64,000 nt of DNA from Linepithema humile (Eukaryota; Arthropoda; Insecta; Hymenoptera; Formicidae). This document shows positions 1-11,953 of this stretch, piece by piece. Position 1 is the stretch's first letter. Each line of letters begins with the position of its first letter. Both the position numbers and the translations under genes were made by a program. The notes under the pieces were generated by a model that was not told the origin of the DNA, searched no databases, and saw only the letters and a program-made list of their open reading frames with translations. The stretch is from contig NC_090135.1 of NCBI RefSeq assembly GCF_040581485.1, positions 1,116,001-1,180,000 on the forward strand, given 5' to 3'.

Positions 1-1941
1 ACTGGTCTGCGAAAACTAACGCCCTTATCACTAAAGAATAATTCTCTCAGCTTATTGTATAATAAATTTGCCTTTAGGTCTGCATTTTCACCCGGAATCT
101 CGATGAAAACACCCCCATTCGCAGATCGCTTAATACGTGTACCCACAATGTCAAGATCTGCCAAAGAAATCTTTTGCCGTGCTCGACTCAACACATCCGA
201 GTAGGTAAGATCGCATTCATCCAAGAGTATAGACACGGCAGCCGTGTCAGGAATTTTCCTCTTAAGATTAGACAAAAGCTTTGTATTTAAATTTCCACTC
301 TTACGCTTTTTCTCTATGTTCATAGGTATGGATCTGTCAGAGGACCGATTTTTAAAAGGGGTTGAGCCCTTTCCAGCAGATCCATTCGCACCTCTCCTAT
401 TCCTACGTACCGTCGTCCATTCATTTTCGTTCTGTTTTGTCAAATTTTGCGCAACAAATTCATTCTCACTAAAGTCTATAATATTATTAAAGTCCATCAT
501 TTCAAATTCATTATCACAAACATTATTTGAAGAATCAATAATCTTTCTTCTTTTATTATTTTGATCGTTATCTTGTGAGGTAACGGAATCCTCACTACGT
601 TCCGAGATTACCGTTTTTATAGCTTTATTCTTACTTTTGTTTTTCTTTTTCCTTAAATTTTTTTTACTATTCGACTCATTGATAACTTGGCGGTCCGTAG
701 GTTTTAGACAGGTGCTTTCTTTCCAGGAAACTATCATTACTACTGACCTTAATTGACCCCTTACTTTTAGGCAACAAGGGCGAAGGAGGACGATCTCTCG
801 TGGAAGCAGCTCCCTGGATCGTCGTTCCGGAAAACGCCTCCTTCATCAGTCTCATTTCCCGGATCATCTGGGTCATCCCATCCCCCAGTCTGTCCAGAGT
901 ACCGATGATGGCAAGGTCCAAGCCTACTCTACCCTGTAAATCACCGACCACTCCCGCTCTACACTCGTCGTGTAGCTTCGCACTGACTGATGTTTCACCA
1001 ACAACTTTTTTACTCCGCAGTTCCATAAGGTCACCGGGAGAAGGTACAACCGACACCGATGGATCAGCGTTTTTTACACCGACGTCCTCAGGTAAATCCC
1101 TAACGTCAATATCATATGCGGCGTTAATGCGCTCTCTCCTTTTTGCTTCCTGGAGCTCCACCTCCAATGTAGCAGCCTTACATTTATTCTCCATTGCAGA
1201 TTTCTCCATTTCGCTAAATCGTAACTTCTAGTACTCTGGATCTTTAATTGATGATGCTTTTATTGACAGCAGAGTACTAGCTCTTCTTATGACCTCTAAA
1301 CAAATCTTGATCTGGCCACTAAAGGATCCTTTAATGTTAGTGGATTTCAATCTAATGTCCTCAATTTCATTGACCATATCCTTAACCTTTGCGTTAATAA
1401 TTGTGGCGTGCTCTAGCTCAAGGCCGGCCATTTCTTGATCTACCCTTTTCTTGCTATTGAGTGAAAATCGGGCACCATAACGATCCTCCTCAATCTCTTC
1501 ACTCGGAGGAGAACCCCTCTTCCTCCTCTTCCTTCCATCTGATTTCTGAACCTTACTAATACTAGTTTTTGTTCTAGCCGTATCAGAGGAGTCAAAGGAC
1601 ATAATCATTCCTTCCGAATCCGAAAAGTCAACCGTACATAACCCCGCAGCAGACGGAGGGGGACTCGGAGAAGAACGAGACACTCCCGCATCGTCAGCTA
1701 TCGGGATACGAACACTCCTTAAGGAGCCCGAACCAGAATCCCTTCTTGGCAATACAGTAATAGAAGTGTCAAGTCTCTCAACGCTTGCGATAATACCTCG
1801 GCTCTCCGCGCTCGCAGCAGACGCAGAGGCCAGCCCTTCACATGATGTCGACCCGTGGGGGACAGGGACAATACCCCCCACGTGCCGGTTCTCGGTATCC
1901 GACGCCGAGACGTTTTTTTCCGTTACCTTGTCCATGTCCAT
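1..1941 (-). pseudogene. N1 ORF1 (Gag-like), amber stop and frame change, truncated by window edge
   Basis: Starts at ATG 1939-1941. The N-terminus carries the motif GGIVPVPHGSTSCEG seen, with variation, in the other ORF1 proteins here. A basic patch and a helical region follow, with the conserved core KSTNIKGSFSGQIK. The frame meets TAG just after DPEY (1228-1230), where N12 has DPNYW and N2/N7 have DPGFW, so a Trp codon has become amber. The same frame resumes to 676. The Gag body (SILLDE, RARQKISLADL, NGGVFIEIPGE, ending DKGVSFRRP) then continues in the +1 frame to position 1. The +1 step falls at the equivalent place in N12. The zinc knuckles would lie outside the window. Homology is clear; coding capacity is doubtful. 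Confidence 0.8.
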
Positions 1942-4816
1942 AAGTTTTTGCCTGGTTTTTTTTTTAATAAGAGTATCCTTCTCTTATTGGAACTTTATAA
2001 ATTAATAATTGTTCCTTTATTTGTCCCAGTTACTATTGTTGTTGATAGTTTAAAGGAACACATTAATCTCACACAGTAATACATACTAATATATAAGTTC
2101 ATAATGTCTCCAAATACTTAAGTCCTATCTAAGAGACACTTCTCTAACAGAAATTTAACGTCATTTTAATAATAACTATTATTACCCTAAAGACAATTAT
2201 AATTCAATAATAATCTTTTCTTTTATTTAAGATACCTCTGTTGCAGTCTTAGAAGACTTTACATTCCATAGCCTGCTCAATATATGTCTGTTTAATTATT
2301 ATAAACTTACTCTTAATATTAATCAAACCTTATATGTTCCAGAATGATCCAATCAGATCCTCGAAGAAGGTAAGGCAAAAGTAAGAATGTCTCACGCAAT
2401 AATATTTCTTTATTATAGGTATTGATGCTACTATGCAGCTTATCCACATACACCTTGTATCCATGTACCACACAAATAAATTTACATAACACAAACTCTT
2501 CGTGTCGTCTATATCCTCTCTATTTATCCAGTATTCATACTTAATGACTAGTCGTCCCTAATCAATCTCTTCAAGACAGTTTAAGTAAGTAATTAACATA
2601 CTATTTCAGCAGAATTTCCATAAAATTCACACTTCTATCAAACACGTTCATTTCCAAACCATAACTTACAAGATTTCCATAGAAATATTACAACCCAATT
2701 CCAATTATATTCACAACAAGATCAAACATAATTCAATTTAGATTACAATGTAATTAATAAAACCACACTAAATGCAGCAGTATAAAGTTATAAGTTCCAT
2801 AACATATGCACATTGGCATAAAACATTAACATTATACATTCACCATACGTTTAGTCCACACAATACATAAAGATTGATTAACATTAATATAAAGTATCAA
2901 ATATCCTTAAATCTATCTCTATCACTAAGATCCTTTCTTTATATTATTAGCAATAATTCCATATTTCAATTATTCATAGTCATCTTATTTCATCTTTGAG
3001 TATCAGTCCAAACAATTTCATTCTAATTCTATAGTCTCATATCGTTTAACGCTATAATTCATATTTAAATTCATCATAGCAGTATATCTATCCATATATC
3101 AGATTCAATTTAAACAATTTATCAGACTTATACTAATTATTGATTCAACTAAACTTATAGATCATTAAATTCCTTACAATATTATTAAGTACCGCAAGGT
3201 TTAATATTTAATTAATTTACTTAAGATATTTCACCATACGCAATATAGTCAGTTACAAATATAATGTCGCTTACTCTTATAATCATTAGACAGAAATGTT
3301 TATTTAACATTATACTAAACCCATCGATACAACCACCACTAATGACCATGAATTGGCCATTCCTGGATCAACGTATATTCCACAGCGATATCCCTTCAAT
3401 ACAGGTTCAAACCAAAGGTGTTAATATTATCCCAGCACCATTGTAATGCCTCACATAATGTTAACCTGTAAAAGGAAACACATCAGAATCTTACATAAAT
3501 AAACTCAATCTCCAATAACGCAAAACATATTTTCCTAAATAAAGTACTTTGCAATCCATTTCAAGTTAAAATATTCACATAAATGTTTAAGTAGCAATCA
3601 CTTAAATTATTTATACAGTATATCATCTATTTATCACCAACAAACCAGTCAACCGATAAACAATTCAGTAATACAAATAATGACAGATTCCTCACTGTCA
3701 TATCCCCATATAGATGCATTATATAGATGTACTAAGCGCTGCACTTATGGTAAGCCATAAAGTGCAATATAGTAGATGTGCAACCACACAACACCTGCAT
3801 TAAGTCCCTAGATCTCGTATATCTCAATTATTAACAATAGTCCTTATAATTATTAAATCAATCCTATATTTTACACGCCAGTGTAACATAACTTATAACT
3901 ACATGGCTTTTGCAACACTATTATATGTAATTTCAATTTCAGACAACAAAATTTAACATTTTTATAAACCATTTCGTACGTGTTTCACATAAATCTTTGC
4001 TTGCTCACCGGCTCTTTAAAAGATATCTTCCACAATTCAATTAGTAGAGTTACAGTTACAGTTGCAGTTGCAACTTATTACAATGCACCGCAACTAAATA
4101 ACCATATAAGAGCCCATCATAGAATTTATATCGGTATATATTACTTAATTTAATACATTTATCGAGTCTCAGCTCAAAGTATTATCAATTATTTATCCAA
4201 AGTAAACTCAATCATCCAGACACTGAAATGAAAGGGTTAAGTACCTCTACAAAGCGCATATAGCGCGTAGATCATATGCATTCCAGAAGCCCGCCTTACT
4301 ATCAGCAATCTAGATGGGCATATATGGTGTCCCATAATGCTCTCATTTGTATTTTGTCAATAGTTATCAACAATTTAATAACTGAATATAATCGTGCAAC
4401 GCCAAAGTCTCAATAAGAGCATGAGCGCATGCGCTGGAGATATCCGTATGCAGTATCTTATTTGCAATATACATTAATAAAAACATACATATGCAAGAAA
4501 AATAAAGCACTATCATATGCAGCTCGTTGCGATAAAAATGTCAGTCAACAATTTGTCCACAAATTATCTACAATTGAGTCCCAAATACAGGAAAATAAAT
4601 TAACCTCACTTTTCATAGTACATATCTTCTGTACAAGTTTCACAATCCAAAAACTCACTACAATAATAGATTTTTACCAAAACAGATAGCGGGGAGCACG
4701 CACAATCCAATAAACACCATAGCACCAGTCAAAAGAAGACGTATGCAATCCAAATAAGAGAAATAGGCACAGCTATATCTCTATACGTCTCTACACTACA
4801 GTGGTCACAAGAGCAA
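1942..4816. other. AT-rich 5' region of N1, no gene seen
   Basis: About 2.9 kb without a credible ORF. The first ~100 bp right of the gag start resemble the equivalent stretch of N12 (60390-60470), so the region begins as family-A 5' UTR. Further right the two copies no longer align by eye. There is a short imperfect hairpin around 3735-3762 and the block GATAGCGGGGAGC at 4686-4698, which recurs at 42612-42624 inside the N9 ribozyme. No poly(A) tail or TSD of a separate insertion was seen. Confidence 0.5.
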
Positions 4817-5754
4817 TTTTTTTTTTTTTTTTTTTTTTTTTTGCGGAGGGGGCAAGCCCCCTCCCCGGGGGTGGAGAATCTTCAAAAGACACCCTCTGGC
4901 GTGCAATGGGAACATCCCTGCCAGAGGGTAGTGTGGGATTCACCTGGGGCTCGGGTTACGAAGCCGAGACTTCACCCAGGCGCCTACCCACTAAACTCCA
5001 TCCCCGTTGCTGTACCTTCAGCTGCCGTTGTGGGAGGAGGCTGGGAACCGCAATCGCATACATCCAGCCATCCCCCCCGGCGGGCCGGTTTCCCGGCACA
5101 AAGAATCTGTTGTGGGGAGAGTATTTACTCTCTCCCCCCTCCATCGTTACTCCGCACTGGGCCCATGGCCCGGGGATCCTCACTGTGGGCGCGGATACAG
5201 CTAGACACCCCCGCACCAATAAGTGCGGAAGTCGCCCGTAGCCGCGCCCACAGGGGATCTGATCCTCGGGTCGGTTAATCGACCCGGGGGTCTCGCTCCC
5301 ATGCCCGTTTGTTACCCAACAAAGGTTGGGTCGAGCATGGGGGGACCACTAACCGTATTGTGGCTCACTCCTCCTCCGGACTTTAGGGGGGCGGGAGCGC
5401 TAAAAGCGCCGTCCTCCCGCCGTCCGGAGGGGGTGGCCCCTCTAAAGAAATGGGGATGGGGGCAGGGACATCCCTAGCCCTCTCTCCCCGCTAACCCCAG
5501 GATATTCTACCTGCGGACGACCGATAGCTAGACACACCCACCCTTAAGAGGTGTGGGTGCCGCCCTTCGGCCCGCCCACAGGAGACCTTCCCTCCCCCTT
5601 TCTGCTTCTCGGCCCCGGTTTTTCCGGTGGTAGCCTCGAAGCAGAGAAGGCCCGCATCTTGGAGGGCGTTTGTTGGGGAGGACTTGTTTCCTCCCCCTTG
5701 CCCCCCTTGGTCGCTTCTCAGCTGGGGTGCGGAAGTCCACTTTTGGCTTCTCCG
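4817..5754 (-). other. N2 poly(A) tail and 3' UTR
   Basis: The poly(T) is followed by a GC-rich 3' UTR rich in short complementary pairs. The block from GAATCTTC to the GAGGGTAGTG sequence near 4935 is nearly identical in N6 (19942-20010). It has no coding content that survives comparison with N6. Confidence 0.7.
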
Positions 5755-8263
5755 CTACCCGATCCGCCCGAAGGCTGGCCCCGCTTGGTCCTGGTTCGGG
5801 AGGATCTTTCTCCCCGATCGGTGCCCTCTCACCCTCAGAGGGGGAAGCCCACACCCGCTGTTGCTGGTATCCCGCCCCCCATTGGGGGGGGGGACCGGTT
5901 TATCGCCCCTCTTTAGCAGAGGAGCACGAGGCGCAGGGGGGATCGGGGGACATCCTTCCGACCCAGCCCTGTGATCCGCCTTCCTCCCGGCAGTCGTACA
6001 CACGGGGCAACAAGGGGGGCGTTTACACTTCGCCCCCTTGTGCCCTACATCACCGCAGTGGAAGCAACAGAGGGCCCTATCCACACTGGACGGGCACCTC
6101 TGCTGCGTGTGCCCCCGCGCCAGGCAGCGGAAGCAGCGGGCCGGTCTGCTCGGCAGAAGCTCGACCTGGACGTTGGACCACCCAACGCCGATCCTGCCTG
6201 CCTCCGCCACCTTGATCATGGCCCTCGCTGGGCCTTGGGTCCAGACCGTGCGCTTGCCGGTGTTGGTGGCGCGCAACGGTCCCACTCGAATCTCAGATTC
6301 GGAGCACCCACCGAGTCGGGAAATATCCCTGCGGATCTCCTCCTCTGAGACCGATTCTTTCACCCCTTTCAGGCGGAGGTCCAGCCTGATTGTGGGCCTG
6401 GAGACTCTTACCCCCTCCATCCCGTGCTTCCGGAGGGCAATTTGGACTGCGGAGGTTAGGCGACAAGCCTTCGCCTCCGCATCCCGCCCTCCCCCCGGTA
6501 CTTCCACAAGGAATTCCCCCCCGCGGGTTTTCCTGGCATCGAGCCTATCGATGCCAAGATCCCCCAGGTCTATTTCCCGCCTCGCCACGGCCAGTGCCTC
6601 GGACAGGTTGCCCTGTCCGGCGAACAGCACCGCCGCCGAGCGCGGGAGACGCCTTTTCATGGCCTTCACCGGGTTCCCCTTGGGCAACGCTCCGCCAGGG
6701 GTCGTCCCCGGTGGACCCGGTTGAGCCCGGATTGCAGGAGTGGGGGGCAAGTCCCTATCCCCTTTCTCACGGCCCTGTTCTTCTTGCCCCGGCCGATGGT
6801 CGTCCACAAATTGGGATCTTCCATCGCCGGGGCACCTTCTTCCCCTAAGGGCTGACCAGAGGGGATGACGGGTGCTCCCACCGTGGGTTGGGGGCCAAAT
6901 TCCCAGCCCCATTCTGGACCGCCACCCCGTTTCTTCCTCCTCCCTTCTTTTTCCTCTTCTTCTTTTTTCCTCCCCCGCCACCCCGAGCCACCTCCCCCAT
7001 GGGAGGCGCCCAAAAGCGGGAAGAGGTATTGGCCGATGGGGGGGAGGCCTAGCTGCCCCCTCCTCAAGGCCCCTCAACCTATCGCCAAACCCTACCAGGG
7101 TTCTGGCGATTTCCGCCAAGCTCTCTTTCAGGGTCGGGTCCCCTGACGGGTGGCGGGGGGGAGAGAACTCCTCCCCTTTCCTCCGTCTCCATAACGGTCC
7201 CCTCAGCGCCATCCGCGTCAGGAAGGGTACCACCCTCCACGTGCGCATTGGCCAGCTTGCCGGCCCTCATATTTGCGAGCTCTGCCCTTTGCTTCTGGAC
7301 CCTGCGCTGGATACGGCTATTCTCAGCCTTGAGGGACCCCATGTCCCTCTCCAGCGCATGGGCCCTCTCCTTCCAGAAGCCCGGATCCCCGCCCTCCGAT
7401 GCCCTGGCAGCCAGGGTCTGTACCACCTCCCTGAGGACGTAAACGCTGAACTTAATTTTACCGCTCAGCTCGCCCTTCATGTTCGCGGCCCTCTGCCATA
7501 CGCCCTTGATGGAGAGGAGCCCCTGATCTATGCCCTTCAGCATCTCTTCAGTGGTGCCCCTCTCCATCCTCCTGATCTCATCTCCCGCCCTCCTTTTCTG
7601 TGGCCCGGTAAAGGAGGGCGGGACCACTTCCTCAAACGGGTTATCCCCCGCGGCACCTTCCTCACGCGGGTTCGCAGCAGCGCCCTCTGACGCACTCCCC
7701 GTCGCCGAAGTGTTCGGACACACCTCACTCCCTTCGTCATCGGAGTCGTCCTCCAATTCAGCCAAGGGGGGGGATTTAAAAGGCCCAGACCCGTCTTTCC
7801 GCGGCTTCCCCTGGCCTCTCCTCAGCGCACGGAGTCTTCCTCCGGCGGTCCTCGCTGCGGTGCGCAGCCGGATAGCGTCCCCTCCTGGTGAGGGTCTTCG
7901 GGTCCCTCTGTTGCGTGATTCCCGCGGCTCACCTTCCGTCATTTCCCGAATTGGGAGACCTTCCACCAGGGGAGTTCTCCTCTCCCCCTCCTCGTCCGAT
8001 GAGACCGGTTGGGAGTCGGGTGACTCTCTTCCCCCCCTCCCAATAGCGAGAGGGGGGATTAGCCCTCTGCGTTCTTCCACCAAATCGAGTATCACCCCAT
8101 CGATAGTCGATTCCGCCGCGAGGCTCAACGTCAACCTCGCGGTTAGCCCTGCGTCGGATGACGACGTGGTGGGGGCAGGGACGATACCCCCATCCACGCC
8201 GGCAGCTGAGCACCCGATACTCTGCTGCGGTAACTTTCTCTTCTTTTCCGACATTCGGCTCAT
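5755..8263 (-). pseudogene. N2 ORF1: Gag-like protein (coiled coil, RRM-like region, three zinc knuckles), one frameshift
   Basis: Starts at ATG 8261-8263. Order: the GGIVPAP motif; an acidic/proline-rich linker; a basic TGPQKRRAGDEIRR segment; the conserved NMKGELSGKIK core; DPGFW; a coiled coil; then, in the +1 frame, ESLAEIARTL, the RRM-like Gag core (IDLGDLGIDRLDARKT to VGWSNVQVELL) and three knuckles (CFRCLARGHTQQRC, CCFHCGDVGHKGAKC, CPVC...H...C). The frame changes near 7150; a run of seven G at 7155-7161 is the likely indel site, since N7 reads straight through the corresponding point. Gag of this type coats element RNA and, in known TRAS/SART/R1 elements, is needed for nuclear targeting and retrotransposition. 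No RT follows. Confidence 0.85.
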
Positions 8264-8719
8264 TGTTTGTAATTTTTTGACAGAGTTTTTTTCTCCGGGT
8301 TTTTTATCGTGATTTTCCTTTCACTAGGGCGGTTGTCGGCCAAGACTAACGAGCCCACCCTGCCCGGATCTTTTTATAGAGGTTGAATCACCCTCGCGGC
8401 TCGCGCAAGCGCCATGCTTGCACCGGCCCCCGGTCCCACAAACTAAGGTTACGGTATGTGACGCTTTACGCCCCCTCTCGTGCAATGGGGGCACGACCGT
8501 TATGCCGGAGCACCGGCGTGCTAACGAGGCTGGTCAGGCCCCGGCTTTTTTATCGAGGTAATGCTCCTCTATCCCGGGGGTGTGTTTTCCAAAAACACAC
8601 CTATCGAGTCCGGGCACCCGGGGGTTTGGAATCAGAGTCCCCGTCTCCTACCAGCGATTGGGATAGTACCCTAACGAAGTCGCTGGACTCCGCACGGTCC
8701 CTTCAAACGAGGGAACCGT
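8264..8719 (-). promoter_or_regulatory. N2 partial 5' UTR with TATA-like modules
   Basis: Homologous to the 5' UTRs of N5 (19357 onward), N7 (24850 onward) and N11 (45137 onward). On the sense strand it holds three related blocks in which a CCGG-containing segment adjoins an (A/T)ATAAAAA run (about 8296-8311, 8370-8381 and 8548-8562). They look like diverged internal repeats that could serve as core promoters. That role is inferred. Confidence 0.55.
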
Positions 8720-8778
8720 GAACCTACCGGGGGGTAAGGAAATGAGGGATCGCTGACTCTCCCACCCCCCCCCCAGCC

Positions 8779-11700
8779 CTACCTTGACGCATCCATAGCG
8801 CCCGGGCGCGGGGGACGTGGTCCGACTCGACCGCCCCCTTGACCCCTCCTTCTCCTCGCCAGGGCGGAGGTTGAACCCCCCTCGCCCCGCCTCTCCCTCT
8901 CGGCCTCCTTTTTCCGAGACATGACTGCCTCACAGAAGAAGGAGACCGCCTCCCAGACCCCTTCCCCCTCCAATATTCCCTTAATTAGGGAAGGGAGGGA
9001 GAGGTCTTCGCCAACCACCGCAACCAGGACTCGACGCTCCTCAGCCCACGCCGAGCAAACCTCGAGCGTGTGCTGCGCCGAGTCCCGGCTGGCCGCACAG
9101 TGGTGGCACCGCGTGGTGTGCTCCTTGCCGATTCGACACAGGTAGTCACCGAAGCAACCATGCCCGGTGAAAACCTGCGCCATTCGGAAGGAAATGCCTC
9201 CTCCCCTCCTGTCTACCCACTCCAGTAGACATGGCTGAATGGCTCCGACGGTCCATAATCCCGATGAGCCCGGAGTGTTGTGTTTGCCCAGTCTGTGTTT
9301 CCACTTCCTGAGCGCCCACATCCTGGCTCTAACCTTCTCTTTCGCCACTTCCCTGGGGATGTTCTCGGGGGAAATGCCGCTCCGCTCGACCTCTTTCGCG
9401 CACCGGTAGGATTCGGCACGCGATTCGGCGACGAGGTCGAACGGGAGCACCCCCGCCAGGATCGTGGCCGCCACGTACGACACCGTCCGGTAGCACCGGG
9501 CGACTCTGATGGCCATGCGCCTATCTGCCCTTTTTACGAGGGACAGGGCGCGTTTGTTGGCCATCAGGTCCTCTGCCCAAATCGGTGCCCCGTAAAGGGA
9601 CACCGACCGGACGGTGTTCGTGTATAGGTGCCTGACTTTGGCACTTGGACCGCCAAGGTTGGGCAGGAGGCGACTCAACGCGTTCGCCATCCTGGCCACT
9701 CTGGGAGCGAGGGATAAAATTCTGCGTAAACTCCCAGAGTCTATCCAGGGTGAGGCCAAGGTACTTCATCTTGGACCCCACAGGGATACGGGACCCTCCA
9801 ACCTTGATGACTGTCGGGGGTGGTCTCCCATCTGTCTTCCTATGGAAGAACAGTGCCTCCGTCTTCAAGGGAGCCACCTCTAATCCCAGGCCCCGTATTG
9901 AGCACACCATGCTGGCCACGGCTACATTCGATGCAGCCGCGGCCTCCCACCAATCCTTCCCCCGTGCCATGACTAAAGTGTCGTCCGCGTAGCAAACGAT
10001 GTCACAGCCCGGAGGGAGGGCCGTCCGGAGCACTACGTCGTACCCAAGATTCCACAGCATCGGGCCCAAAACAGACCCCTGTAAAACCCCGCGGTACATC
10101 CTCCTTTCGCACACCGTGCCGTTGCCGTCCGTGTATGTAAATATCCTGTCCCTAAGGTAGTCCCAAAGGACTGCCTGAAGATATAGGGGCAGCTGGAAGT
10201 AAGCAAAGGCCGCCTTCAGACAGTCCCAAGGGAGGGAGTTGAAGGCGTTCACGATGTCAAATGACACCGCCATTACCACTTCCCCCTCCCCCTCCAGCGC
10301 GGCATCCGAGAAGAAGCGCACGTGACGTATAGCGTCTACCGTGCCGCGTCCCTCCCAAAAGCCGTACTGCTTCTCACTCAGCATGGGACCACCCTGAGAC
10401 AGGTGCTGGACGAGGCGCCCAACAATGACTCGTTCAAAGAGCTTTCCTGCCTCGTCCAGCAAGCATAACGGCCGGTATGCGGAGGGATGCTCCGTCGGCT
10501 TACCATCCTTGTGGAGGAGGACCAGATTGGCCCTCCTCCACCGCGAGGGGAAAGCGCCGGACCTGAGGCAGGCGGTAAACAGCCGCCCCATCCGGTCACT
10601 CAGCACCCTCGCGGCCAAAGCCCAGGCCCTGCCAGGTATTCCATCGGGTCCTGGTGCTTTAGCAGCACCACCAAGCCTTGCCCGCACCGCGGTCATCTCA
10701 TCCACCGAGACTGCCGGTTCCTCGGGCCACGTCTCCCCGATCGTAGGGGGAGGGATGTTTATGGGGAACAGCGTGTCTATAACATTCCCGAGGATTGCCG
10801 GCTTTAGTCTCTCCGTGGTGGGGGGCGCCCTTGGTCTCAGCTTCCTGAGAACTAGTCTAAAGGGTCGCCCCCACGGATCCCGGTCCAGGGTGGAGGTCAG
10901 CTCCTCCCAAGCCCTGGCCTTCTCCTTTCTGATGGCGGCTCGCAGGGCGTTTCGTGCGGCACAAAACCCCTCAAGAGCTTCCGTCATTCTGGTGTGGTCC
11001 CCCCTTCTGCGCACGCGCAGGAATGTACGTCTGGCGGCCGAGGAGGAACGCCTAAGATCGGCGATCTCCTCGGTCCACCAGTACATCGCCTTCCCGGGGG
11101 ACCATTTGGATCGCGGCATGGACGCTTCACACGCGTCTTCCACCATGCTCACGATCCTCGTGGCCTCTTCTTCCAGGTCCACGACCTGGCCGGATGGTTT
11201 TGGCCAGGTTTTCACCAGAATGACCGCCATCAGGATGTCCTCATTTATCTTCCTGAGGACCCATCTTTTTTGGGTGTTACGCCGACGGCGGCTGAGCTGT
11301 CCGGTGGGGGTGGTCGAGGCCTCGATCACGATATAATTGTGATCGGACCCCGATTCCAGGTCTTCGTCCACCCACCAACCCGTGACCCTGCGCGCGGCCG
11401 ACGGGGAAGCCCACGTGAGATCCATGATGGACTCCCTTCGGGTACGCACGCAGGTGCTCCTCGAACCTGTTTAGGACACACAGGCCGAGTGCCGCCGCCC
11501 AGTCCACCATCTCCCCACCTTTCCCGTTGGTTCGCGAAGAACCCCATAATGTGGACTACGCGTTGAAGTCCCCCGCGACTATTGTGGGCCGGGGGAGGCA
11601 TCTGCGTACGCAGTCCCCCAGCTCCAACAGGAAGATCTTAAAGGCGGGGAGTTTTCAGCTAGGTGGGGCGTAACACCCCAGGACGAACCAGTCCCCCTAC

Positions 11701-11924
11701 TCGACCGCCACGAAGCCGGGCCCGTCTCCTATCTTGGCGCACGGGCGGGGGTCCTTCGGGGGTCTCCAAAAAATGGCGACCCCTTCCCTCGTTGGGTCAG
11801 CGAACCAATTGGGGTGGTCCTCCGGTACTCGGTATGGTTCGGAGACGACCCCCAGCTCGAACCCACCCTCCGCCATGTTCTGATGGAAAAGATCCATTGC
11901 CATGGCGGAGTGGTTCACGTTCAC
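8779..11924 (-). pseudogene. N3 ORF2: endonuclease + reverse transcriptase, several lesions
   Basis: The protein starts near 11950 with the usual APE-endonuclease opening (LQVNVNHSAMAMDL) and has the catalytic-Glu motif VVSEPY. The frame meets TAG at ~11697 (after FVAVE). The GDFNA motif is followed by a second TAG where N9 has GDFNAW. A two-base deletion near 11473 then changes frame before SRSTC. From 11449 the frame is open through SDHNYIVIEA (end of endonuclease) and the RT fingers/palm: SFDIVNAFNSLPW (motif A Asp kept), LQGSVLGPM and CYADDTLVMA (motif C). A frameshift between 9521 and 9759 separates the C-terminal part, which ends in the CHHC-like region. The RT core is preserved; endonuclease and C-terminus are broken. 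Confidence 0.85.
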
Positions 11925-11953
11925 CTGGAGGATTCTGGCAGACGGGAATTGGC

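Larger units (their letters stand above)
1..4816 (-). mobile_element. N1: R1/TRAS/SART-like non-LTR element, gag part, 3' end beyond window
   Basis: The Gag ORFs at 1-1941 are homologous to those of N12 (58027-60391), so N1 and N12 are copies of one AT-richer family (family A). Reading leftward, N1 has a long AT-rich 5' region (1942-4816) and then gag, which the window edge cuts just after the RRM-like part. Its 5' end (4803-4816) shares GTGGTCACAAGAGCAA with the 5' end of N3 (16072-16087) and abuts the poly(T) of N2. Whether an RT ORF existed downstream cannot be seen. Confidence 0.8.
4817..8719 (-). mobile_element. N2: gag-only telomeric non-LTR element, 5'-truncated
   Basis: The poly(T) at 4817-4842 is the poly(A) tail. 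Reading leftward, the element has a partial 5' UTR (8264-8719), one Gag-like ORF1 (5755-8263) and a ~0.9-kb 3' UTR. There is no room for and no trace of an RT/endonuclease ORF. The 3' UTR matches that of N6 (19909-20400). The 5' UTR matches N5, N7 and N11 but stops before the terminal ribozyme, where it meets the end of N3 ORF2 through the telomere-like hexamer AACCTA (8720-8725). Confidence 0.85.

Noticed and set aside
4690..4816. Ribozyme at the 5' end of N1
   Set aside because: It shares the GATAGCGGGGAGC block with the N9 ribozyme, but I could not pair P1, P2 and J4/2 convincingly.
7155..7161. Programmed frameshift at the G7 run in N2
   Set aside because: N7 reads through the corresponding region without a shift, and GC-rich homopolymers are common indel sites; kept only as a lesion.
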